From Christensenella sp. UBA2853 (GTDB lineage Bacteria > Bacillota > Clostridia > Christensenellales > Aristaeellaceae), in NCBI GenBank assembly GCA_002350845.1, contig DEFL01000005.1, positions 169,691-233,690 on the forward strand: a stretch of 64,000 nucleotides of DNA. Reading direction: 5' to 3'. Positions 16,806 to 23,582 of this stretch are shown here, piece by piece; positions within the stretch are counted from its first letter, which is position 1; each line of letters opens with the position of its first letter. Below the pieces are notes generated by a model. The model was not told the origin of the DNA. It did no database searches and saw only the letters and a list, made by a program, of their open reading frames with translations. A program made the translations under genes and the position numbers.

Positions 16806-17921
16806 ATGGATTCTCTAGAGCGAAGGCGAATCGGAGAAAAAGCGTCCATCACCGGGATCCTGTGCAATCTTGCATTGTTTGTGCTGAAACTCGTTATCGG
16901 TTCAGCCGGGCATTCCCTTTCTGTGGTGGCAGACGCTTTCAATAACATGACCGATTTTGTCTCTTCTTTTGTCAGTCTTGTTTCTGTCCAGCTCTCCGGC
17001 AAACCGGCCGACCGCGAACACCCCTTCGGCCATGGGCGCACAGAGTACATTGCCGGATTTCTGGTGGCCCTTCTCATTCTCATCGTCGGCGTCAACCTGC
17101 TCCGCTCCTCTGTCGAGCGCCTGCTCTCCCCCTCGCCGCTTCAGATGAGCACACTGGGCATTCTTCTTCTGTCCGCCACCATTCTCATCAAGTTTGTCCT
17201 CTTTCTCTATTTCCGCACAACCGGGCTTCGGGCGGACCTCCCTGTGCTTCTCCTTTCATCCAAGGATGCGCTGTTTGACTGTCTGACCACCTTGATCACG
17301 ATCTGTGCCATGGTCTTCAGCCGTTATGTGTCTGTCAATCTGGATGCCTGGGCAGCACTCGCCCTGTCCTGCCTGATCCTCATCACGTCTGTCCGGCAGA
17401 TCCGGTCCACCGCCACGCCGCTTCTTGGCAGCCAGCCGACACAGGAGATGACCACTGCCCTGACCGAGCTGGCATCCAGCCATCCGCAGGTGCTGGATGT
17501 GCATGACGTGCTGCTGCACGATTATGGTTACCACCTCTATGTCGGCTCCATGCATATCAGTCTGCCCGAATCCCTCTCATTCCATGATGTGCATGCCATC
17601 GCTGATGCCATAGAACATGAAGCCATGGACAATCTTGGGATTCAGCTTGTCGTGCATGCTGACCCCGTGGCTGTGAATGATCCGCTCCGGGATGACCTGA
17701 TGCGGGCAGCTCAGGCTGTTCTTTCCTCCTGCGGAAACGATCTGTCCATCCATGACTTCCAGCTGGACCACACCTGTGTCCCTGCGCACCTGTCCTTTGA
17801 TGTGCAGATGCCCTATGCCGACTCCGCGCTTCCGGAAGAAGATCTCCGCCGGCTTCTGACCGATGCGCTGCACGAAAAAATGCCGTCTCTGGTCTGCCAG
17901 ATTCATATCGATCACGTGTAA
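16806..17921 (+). CDS. Cation diffusion facilitator transporter
   Basis: The 371-residue protein has about six membrane segments in the first 210 residues and a cytoplasmic ferredoxin-like C-terminal domain. The membrane part carries paired acidic sites typical of CDF exporters: VVADAFNNMTD in one segment, the EHPFGHGRTEYIAG loop, and SSKDALFDCLTT in a later one. The family exports divalent metals such as Zn2+, Fe2+ or Mn2+ by proton exchange. The ATG at 16806 has GAGG seven bases upstream; an in-frame TTG 21 bases before it is less likely. The metal cannot be assigned. Confidence 0.9.
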   Translation: MDSLERRRIGEKASITGILCNLALFVLKLVIGSAGHSLSVVADAFNNMTDFVSSFVSLVSVQLSGKPADREHPFGHGRTEYIAGFLVALLILIVGVNLLRSSVERLLSPSPLQMSTLGILLLSATILIKFVLFLYFRTTGLRADLPVLLLSSKDALFDCLTTLITICAMVFSRYVSVNLDAWAALALSCLILITSVRQIRSTATPLLGSQPTQEMTTALTELASSHPQVLDVHDVLLHDYGYHLYVGSMHISLPESLSFHDVHAIADAIEHEAMDNLGIQLVVHADPVAVNDPLRDDLMRAAQAVLSSCGNDLSIHDFQLDHTCVPAHLSFDVQMPYADSALPEEDLRRLLTDALHEKMPSLVCQIHIDHV

Positions 17922-18029
17922 TCATTTGGCTTTTGTACATTTCATGGTTTTTGCTTGCAGACCCTTTGCAATTGTGCTATGTTTGCGAATGCTGCTCTTG
18001 ACCAAATCCAGCAAAGGAGTCCGAATTCC

Positions 18030-19208
18030 ATGGAATTTGCACAGCGTATGAATCGATTCGGCGATGAAATATTCGCCAGCCTGAATGAGAAAAAACTGGC
18101 GCTTGAAGCTGAAGGCCGCACGATCTGGAACATGAGTATCGGAACGCCCGACTTTGAGACGCCCCAGCATATCCGGGATGCACTCGTTGAGAGTGCTGCG
18201 GATCCCGCCTCCTGGAAATATACTCTGCGCGACATGCCCGAGCTCACGCAGGCCGTATCGGATTACTATCTGAAGCGTTACGGTGTCGAGGTGTCCCCGG
18301 ACTGCGTGATGAGCTGCTACGGCACGCAGGAGGGCTGCGGCCATCTGGCCATGGCACTGTGCGGTGAAGGGGATACCGTGCTCCTGCCTGACCCCTGCTA
18401 CCCGGTATTCAAGGCCGGCGTCCTGCTCGCCGGGGCTGAGCCCGCCTGGTATCCGCTGAAAAAAGAGCATGATTTTCTCCCTTATCTCCCGGATATTCCC
18501 GAGGAGACAGCACGCAGGGCCCGCTTTATGATCGTCTCCCTGCCTGCCAATCCCGTCGGTTCGGTTGCCGGGAAGGATACCTATGAAGAGCTTGTCGCCT
18601 GGGCCAAAAAGTATGATGTGCTCATCGTGCACGACAATGCCTACAGTGACATCATCTACACCGATGAGCCCGGTGGAAGCTTCCTGAAGACCCCCGGTGC
18701 AATGGATGTCGGTGTGGAGTTTTTCTCCCTCTCCAAGTCCTTTAATGTGACCGGCGCAAGGATTTCCTTCCTGCTCGGGCGCAGGGATGTCGTCGATGCT
18801 GTCCGCAAGCTGCGCAGTCAGATCGATTTCGGCATGTTCCTTCCGATTCAGAAAGCAGCCATTGCTGCGCTGACCGGACCTCTGGATTCGGTCCGCCATC
18901 AGTGCGCACTGTACCGCGAGCGCCGCGATGCCCTCTGCGGAGGTGCTCGGGCAATCGGCTGGAATATTCCCGACGCCAAAGGCAGCATGTTCGTCTGGGC
19001 GCCGATTCCCGCGCACTATACCCGCTCCATGGATTTCTGCATGGACCTGCTCGAGAAGGCAGGCGTCCTCTGTACGCCGGGTTCCAGCTTCGGCCCGCAC
19101 GGCGAGGGCTATGTTCGCTTTGCCCTGGTGCTTCCGCCCGAAAAGATCGCACAGGCACTTGCGTCCATTCAGAAAAGCGGCGTGCTGACCGCTTCCAGCG
19201 CGCTTTGA
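18030..19208 (+). CDS. Class I/II pyridoxal-phosphate aminotransferase
   Basis: The product is 392 residues from the ATG at 18030, which follows AAAGGAG. It has the fold-type I features: SIGTPDFETPQHIRDA near the N-terminus, LPANPVGSVAG, HDNAYSDI, and the cofactor Lys in SLSKSFNVTGAR (K236). The general pattern is closest to LL-diaminopimelate aminotransferase and related MalY/PatA-like enzymes, but the amino donor cannot be fixed by eye. It follows the CDF gene by about 110 bases and precedes an esterase gene, so it may be transcribed alone or with the latter. Confidence 0.88.
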   Translation: MEFAQRMNRFGDEIFASLNEKKLALEAEGRTIWNMSIGTPDFETPQHIRDALVESAADPASWKYTLRDMPELTQAVSDYYLKRYGVEVSPDCVMSCYGTQEGCGHLAMALCGEGDTVLLPDPCYPVFKAGVLLAGAEPAWYPLKKEHDFLPYLPDIPEETARRARFMIVSLPANPVGSVAGKDTYEELVAWAKKYDVLIVHDNAYSDIIYTDEPGGSFLKTPGAMDVGVEFFSLSKSFNVTGARISFLLGRRDVVDAVRKLRSQIDFGMFLPIQKAAIAALTGPLDSVRHQCALYRERRDALCGGARAIGWNIPDAKGSMFVWAPIPAHYTRSMDFCMDLLEKAGVLCTPGSSFGPHGEGYVRFALVLPPEKIAQALASIQKSGVLTASSAL

Positions 19209-19238
19209 AGCAAATGATTCTGTGAAAGGGTGTTCTCC

Positions 19239-20285
19239 ATGCTTTCCGTTTCTGATGTCCGTCTTTCCGGCCGCAATGTCCAGCTCGGCGATACGCTCTA
19301 CCTCGGCTGGTCAGGCTCCTTTGTGGAGTTTGAGACCGACAGCCACAGTATCTCGATGGATCTGTGCACGGATAAAACACCCCTGGAGGAGATTTATCTC
19401 GCCCGGGTCGCTGTCTATGTGGAGGACCTCCAGGAGCCGGTCCGCATCCTGACGCTGAGAACCCCCTGCGTGCATGTATGCATTCCGGTCTCCGATGGCA
19501 GTCAAATGAAAGCAGTCCGTATTCTGCGCCTGACTGAAGCCGCCTTCGGGCTGTCAGGCATCCGGCATCTTGATGTGGAAGACGGGGCCAGGGTACGCCC
19601 GACCCAGCCCAAAGCCCGCCGGATTGAATTTATCGGGGATTCCATCACCTGCGGCTATGGCATTGAGTCGCGGTCCCCGGCCACCTTTACCACAGCCACC
19701 GAAAATCCCACCTCGGCCTATGCCATGCTCACGGCCAGAGCCCTTGACGCAGACTGTTCGCTGGTTGCGTGGAGCGGTATCGGCCTGATTTCCTCCTGGG
19801 TGGATGCCAGCACGGAAGAGCCCAATCAGGCGCTCCTCATGTCCAGGCTCTACCCGTATCATCACCTCCGCCTCTCCGAGCGTCTGAACACCCCGGCCGA
19901 TCTGCATGTGTTTGCGGAGGATCCCGCCGATCTCGTGGTAATCAACATTGGCACCAACGATTCCAGCTGGACGCGCGGAAAGCCCGAGCGGGAAGCCCTG
20001 TTTGGCGAAGCCTATCTGCATTTCCTTGAACAGGTGCATGCCGTGAGACCCTCCTCCCCGATCCTGTCCATCCTTGGAACCATGGGCCAGAGCCTGTGTG
20101 ATACAGTGGAAGAGCAGGTGCGCCTGTTCCAGAGTGCCCATCCTGAAGCATGGGTCCGTTTCCTTCGCATGCCCATGCAGCGAGCAGAAGACGGCCTGGG
20201 GGCTGACGGCCACCCCACCCCTGCCACACAGCGCATCGCGGCCGATCATCTGATCGCGGGTATCCAGGAACTTCGCCCCTGGTAA
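19239..20285 (+). CDS. SGNH esterase of carbohydrate esterase family 2 type
   Basis: The 348-residue protein has an N-terminal beta-rich domain (to about residue 125) and a C-terminal SGNH hydrolase domain. The two-domain arrangement with GDSITCGYG (nucleophile S135), VVINIGTNDSSW and the terminal DGHPTP block (Asp and His) fits CE2 acetyl esterases, which remove acetyl groups from plant polysaccharides. There is no signal peptide, so it would act on imported oligosaccharides. The ATG at 19239 is preferred over the GTG nine bases upstream, because AAAGG is then at nine bases. A GH39 glycosidase occurs later in the window. Confidence 0.82.
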   Translation: MLSVSDVRLSGRNVQLGDTLYLGWSGSFVEFETDSHSISMDLCTDKTPLEEIYLARVAVYVEDLQEPVRILTLRTPCVHVCIPVSDGSQMKAVRILRLTEAAFGLSGIRHLDVEDGARVRPTQPKARRIEFIGDSITCGYGIESRSPATFTTATENPTSAYAMLTARALDADCSLVAWSGIGLISSWVDASTEEPNQALLMSRLYPYHHLRLSERLNTPADLHVFAEDPADLVVINIGTNDSSWTRGKPEREALFGEAYLHFLEQVHAVRPSSPILSILGTMGQSLCDTVEEQVRLFQSAHPEAWVRFLRMPMQRAEDGLGADGHPTPATQRIAADHLIAGIQELRPW

Positions 20286-20310
20286 AACATTTTCTTTGAC
20301 AGTCCACTGC

Positions 20311-20343
20311 AGGGAAGACGCCCTGAGCGACGTCTTCCCTTTG
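20311..20343 (+). terminator. Terminator after the CE2-like esterase gene
   Basis: AGGGAAGACG and CGTCTTCCCT form a perfect 10-bp stem with a 10-base loop, followed by a short T run. Confidence 0.7.
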
Positions 20344-20387
20344 CCCCCATGCGTTTCTGCCAAATCAGACAGTACAAAAAAATCCCC

Positions 20388-20416
20388 TTGACACAAAAGG
20401 TAAAATCGTGTAAGAT
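20388..20416 (+). promoter_or_regulatory. Promoter of the tRNA-Met pair
   Basis: TTGACA at 20388-20393 and TAAGAT at 20411-20416 are separated by 17 bases. They lie about 30 bases upstream of the first tRNA. Confidence 0.75.
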
Positions 20417-20445
20417 ACCGTTTGTCGCCAAGAGCGACCGAATAT

Positions 20446-20519
<74 letters not shown>

Positions 20520-20522
20520 CGT

Positions 20523-20596
20523 GGCTCCGTAGCTCAGCTGGCTAGAGCATTCGGTTCATACCCGGAGTGTCATTGGTTCGAATCCAATCGGAGCCA
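20523..20596 (+). tRNA. Elongator tRNA-Met (CAT)
   Basis: Acceptor GGCTCCG pairs with CGGAGCC, with discriminator A. The anticodon loop is TTCATAC (anticodon CAT), and the T arm is ATTGG-TTCGAAT-CCAAT. It begins three bases after the initiator tRNA, so both come from one transcript. The acceptor stem fits elongator Met rather than the CAT-bearing tRNA-Ile2. Confidence 0.92.
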
Positions 20597-20606
20597 CTCA
20601 AAAAGT

Positions 20607-20640
20607 CTTATCTCACTGAGATAAGGCTTTTCTTTTTCTT
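20607..20640 (+). terminator. Terminator of the tRNA-Met operon
   Basis: CTTATCTC-ACT-GAGATAAG is a perfect 8-bp stem, followed by GCTTTTCTTTTTC. Confidence 0.8.
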
Positions 20641-20650
20641 CCGACTGAAA

Positions 20651-20679
20651 AGCAGCCGCTGTCTTTCACAGCGGCTGCT
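20651..20679. repeat. Perfect 12-bp inverted repeat
   Basis: AGCAGCCGCTGT and its exact reverse complement are separated by five bases. It lies between two terminators and has no T run of its own. It may be part of a terminator cluster or a transcript-end stabiliser. Confidence 0.6.
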
Positions 20680-20698
20680 CATTGTTACAAACGGTTCG

Positions 20699-20731
20699 TC
20701 CGGTCAGGCACATGCCTGCCCGGCTTTTTTC
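20699..20731 (+). terminator. Second plus-strand terminator, facing the lipase-like gene
   Basis: CCGG-T-CAGGC-ACAT-GCCTG-C-CCGG forms a stem with one internal mismatch, followed by CTTTTTT. It reaches the stop codon of the convergent gene. Confidence 0.65.
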
Positions 20732-22400
20732 ATTCTGAGAATACTTTGGTGACCGTCAGACTCACCAGGCCGCCCTTAATCGCAATGCGCACATTGTCCG
20801 CAAGGCGGAGAAGAACCGACTGTTCATAGCGGTCCCATCCACTCCCCTGCTGACCGGAAGCCGCTGTCGGGAGATCAAAGTAGACATTGTCCGAGTCCGA
20901 GGCCATGGCCTGCTCAAAAGCGTCTCTGAGACGGCCGAGAAAGCTCTTGGCCACGTCGTTCTTTCTGGAGGAGGTCGACGCAATGAGCATCTCCCTCTGC
21001 TTTTTATCCAGCACCGTCTTGACGGTCAGATTCAGATCGTAGCGCGGCCCCTCCTTTTCAATCCGGAAGGTCCCCTTTGCATTCCCGGCGATCGTATTCA
21101 TCATGCTGATCATTTCTTCTGTGAACAGCTGCAGGCGCAGGGCATCTTTTTTGTTCATGCCCACAAAGTCAGAGGTTCTCTTCGTTTCTTCCAGCGCATC
21201 GGAAAAACCGTTCCCCTGATTGTCAATCTGGATGATATCGGACTTGAATCCCGGTTCAGGTTCTCCCCTCAGGCGGATTCGCAGATTCTCCGCTGCTGCC
21301 TCAAGCGGTTTGCGGATGCGCGCGGAATAGCTGTTTCCAGCCTGAATGGCCATCAGGCGGCGAAGCAGGGAGAGAATCATCTGCCGGGAAGATTCGTCAA
21401 TGGATGTCTTTTCCTGTTCCTCTTCATCATTGCCGCGCTGCTTCTTCTCAAAGAGGGAGAAGATGGCGTTGGTAAAGATTTCCCGCTGTTCCGGTGTACA
21501 GGTCTTCAGCCAGTCATGCATGGTCGCGTCCATGACCTGGGATCCGACAGAGACATTTTCCCGTTCAACAAACGTTGACCCGATCACCTTCCACGTTCCG
21601 GGCTCATGCTGGAACAGCGCAGAAGCTGTGGATTCAGCCACCCGGTAATTCTGATGGTAACTCATCAGCAGCCCAACCACCGAGTCGGTCGGAATCACCG
21701 AATGGATGCGGTCCTGAATGCGCCTGTAGCCTTCCGATTCCATGGTCAGATCGTCCAGACCAGGTCCGTCAAAGGTACAGATCACCTGAATCCTGTCCTG
21801 AATCGAAGGTTCTGCATGCGCAGCTGCATATACAGCAAGATTCCCGCCCTTGCTGTGGCCGTTGAGGAGGATCGGGCCTTCCGTCCTTTCCGCTGCATTT
21901 TTCAGATACTCCACAGCAGAGATCTGTGCCGGCACCGGGGAGGCATAGCTCATCATGAAGTCTTCCTTCCAGCCGACAATGTTCGGATCGGTGCCGCGGT
22001 AGCAAATCACAGTCCCCACGCCCGGCACCCGCAGGGTCAGCGCGGAAAACTGAATGTTTCGGCTGACATCCACATCATTCACCTGGTCGAGAATGCGAAC
22101 GTCCTGAAATCTCCTGGTGTGCGGGAGCGTCTCCATGAGCGGTTCCCGGTACTTCATCGTAAAGGACAGACCGGCCTGGGGATAGCGGGTCAGGATATCC
22201 GACGTGGCAAGATCGCCGATCGTCAGTCTCTGAGGATTGTCAAAGACGCGTTCATTCTCCCCGAAATTGGAGTAACTGACTTCCGCCATAATCAGACTGT
22301 CAATATCATTCCAGGGATCCGCTTCAAAAGAAAGATCCCCGCGCCAGTTCAGGTAGTCAATAATATTGCCGAATGGCTGATTGGCCGTTTTCCCTGCCAT
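20730..22400 (-). CDS. DUF2974-like lipase fused to a histidine-kinase-type ATPase-like domain
   Basis: From the ATG at 22400 (GGGAG at nine bases) the product is 556 residues; the frame is open 234 bases further but that part has no coding look. The N-terminal half begins with NIIDYLNWRGDLSFEADPWN, typical of DUF2974 (Mbeg1-like) proteins. It has a lipase nucleophile elbow GHSKGG (S183), followed by FDGPG. A charged linker (about 330-360) leads to a C-terminal domain with KKDALRLQLFTEEM and SSRKNDVAKSFLGRLRDAF. I associate these with GHKL-like proteins of Clostridia, by memory only. No signal peptide is present. The substrate and the role of the second domain are unknown. Confidence 0.75.
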   Translation of the reverse strand: MAGKTANQPFGNIIDYLNWRGDLSFEADPWNDIDSLIMAEVSYSNFGENERVFDNPQRLTIGDLATSDILTRYPQAGLSFTMKYREPLMETLPHTRRFQDVRILDQVNDVDVSRNIQFSALTLRVPGVGTVICYRGTDPNIVGWKEDFMMSYASPVPAQISAVEYLKNAAERTEGPILLNGHSKGGNLAVYAAAHAEPSIQDRIQVICTFDGPGLDDLTMESEGYRRIQDRIHSVIPTDSVVGLLMSYHQNYRVAESTASALFQHEPGTWKVIGSTFVERENVSVGSQVMDATMHDWLKTCTPEQREIFTNAIFSLFEKKQRGNDEEEQEKTSIDESSRQMILSLLRRLMAIQAGNSYSARIRKPLEAAAENLRIRLRGEPEPGFKSDIIQIDNQGNGFSDALEETKRTSDFVGMNKKDALRLQLFTEEMISMMNTIAGNAKGTFRIEKEGPRYDLNLTVKTVLDKKQREMLIASTSSRKNDVAKSFLGRLRDAFEQAMASDSDNVYFDLPTAASGQQGSGWDRYEQSVLLRLADNVRIAIKGGLVSLTVTKVFSE

Positions 22401-22481
22401 AGTCCTTCTCTCCCTCTCTATCCTGTCAGCAAACACGCACGGTGCAGTACCGTCTGTGTACATTTCTGTTATCACGTCAGA

Positions 22482-22490
22482 ATTATAACA
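22482..22490 (-). promoter_or_regulatory. Extended -10 promoter of the lipase-like fusion gene
   Basis: On the minus strand ATGTTATAAT gives a perfect TATAAT with an upstream TG. No clear -35 is seen. The start would be about 75 bases before the gene. Confidence 0.5.
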
Positions 22491-22570
22491 TAAAAAGCAC
22501 ACCGCTCCATGGCAGCAGCGTGTCTGATTTCGGTTTTTCTCCTGTTTATTCCAAGGGCACGGCACGAAGC

Positions 22571-22597
22571 AGAAAAAAAGACGCCCTAAAGCGTCTT
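22571..22597 (-). terminator. Terminator of the marR-type gene
   Basis: On the minus strand AAGACGC-TTTAGG-GCGTCTT is followed by a run of T. Confidence 0.8.
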
Positions 22598-22642
22598 CTT
22601 CGTGTGATGAATCAGCGTCCTGTTCGTTCCGCATGCGTATCC

Positions 22643-23095
22643 TCAGGATTTCATCAGCTTGTTGATAATCGCCAGCGCTTTGTTCAGGTTCTTGACTTCG
22701 CTCTTGGCCATCGTCTCATCATCGGCAAAAAGGTTATTGCAAATTGCATCCTGGATTTCCTGACAGAGTTTTTCTCCCTTTTCGAGGAGATGGACATATG
22801 TTTTTCTGCGGTCTGCTGTGCTTGTTCTTCTTGCCACAAATCCGGTGTCTTCGAGCTGATTCACGATAGGCGCTACGTTCGGCTTATGAATTGCAAGATA
22901 ATCTGCAAGCTGACTGACTGTCTGCTCACCATTGGCCAGAGCAAAAATCAGCTGAATGCTCGACATCGGCATGCCAAACTGCTCGGATAACTGATCAGCA
23001 TGAAGAAGCTTTTTGTTGATGTGCATTACCGTATACATCAGGTTCTGAGAGACTTCTTTTCTCATAGCCTCATCTTCTGTCCACTGTACAGCCAT
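22643..23095 (-). CDS. MarR-family transcriptional regulator
   Basis: The 150-residue protein has the winged helix-turn-helix of the MarR family: QLADYLAIHKPNVAPIVNQLEDTGFVAR is the recognition region, and RRTSTADRRKTYVHLLEKGEKL is the wing. It is flanked by its own promoter and terminator, so it is a single-gene unit. A 10-bp palindrome CCAATATTGG covers the ribosome-site region and could be its own operator. The ligand and targets are unknown; the neighbouring copper genes have their own CsoR. Confidence 0.88.
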   Translation of the reverse strand: MAVQWTEDEAMRKEVSQNLMYTVMHINKKLLHADQLSEQFGMPMSSIQLIFALANGEQTVSQLADYLAIHKPNVAPIVNQLEDTGFVARRTSTADRRKTYVHLLEKGEKLCQEIQDAICNNLFADDETMAKSEVKNLNKALAIINKLMKS

Positions 23096-23106
23096 CGTTT
23101 CACCTC

Positions 23107-23156
23107 CAATATTGGTTGAGTAGATTGATTATATGAATTCAAAATCAGTCTTGCAA
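23107..23156 (-). promoter_or_regulatory. Promoter and possible operator of the marR-type gene
   Basis: On the minus strand TTGCAA (23151-23156) and TATAAT (23128-23133) are 17 bases apart. Downstream lies the palindrome CCAATATTGG (23107-23116), well placed for autorepression. Confidence 0.7.
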
Positions 23157-23338
23157 TAACATATCATTTTTTCTATCTTCATTTTTCATTTTTCGTTATT
23201 TTGCACATTGTTTTTTGCTATTTTTTGTGCGTTTTTTCTATGCGTATAGGTTCTATTCGATGCCATTCACTCTTCATTCTTGGAAGAATCCAGCATCTTC
23301 AGCCAGTTTCAACCCGATTTTACCCGATCCAAACACAA

Positions 23339-23366
23339 AAAAAGCAGGGAGTCATTCCCTGCTTTT
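23339..23366 (-). terminator. Terminator after copA
   Basis: AGCAGGGA and TCCCTGCT form a strong stem, with A-rich and T-rich flanks on either side. It can work in both directions. Confidence 0.8.
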
Positions 23367-23372
23367 TTGTGT

Positions 23373-23582
23373 TCATGCGATGGACGTCACCTGATAGTCC
23401 TGATCCTCCACAGCCTTTTTGAGCACCGCATCGTCAACCGGAGCGGAGAGCGTGACCAGAGCCTCGCCTTTCTCATGGCTGACCTGTGCCTCAGTGACGC
23501 CATCGAGCGCTTCGAGGGCTTTCTTCACGCGGTTCTCGCAGTGCATGCACATCATGCCGTTGATCTTCATCGTTTTCGTCAT
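23373..23582 (-). CDS. copZ: Possible separately translated CopZ copper chaperone (internal start in copA)
   Basis: Inside the copA frame there is AAGGAG, nine bases, then ATG at 23582. This would yield a 69-residue protein identical to the CopA C-terminus. The peptide begins MTKTMKINGMMCMHCENRV, the normal start of a free CopZ with its CxxC copper site, and spans one complete betaalphabetabetaalphabeta heavy-metal domain. The codons just before it (…IHIKEKKN) look like a translated intergenic region. I infer that free CopZ may be made alongside the fusion; this is not shown by sequence alone. Confidence 0.55.
   Translation of the reverse strand: MTKTMKINGMMCMHCENRVKKALEALDGVTEAQVSHEKGEALVTLSAPVDDAVLKKAVEDQDYQVTSIA

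Noticed and set aside
22401..22634. Long N-terminal extension of the lipase-like fusion
   Set aside because: The extension runs through the promoter and the terminator of the marR-type gene. The family pattern begins right after the ATG at 22400.
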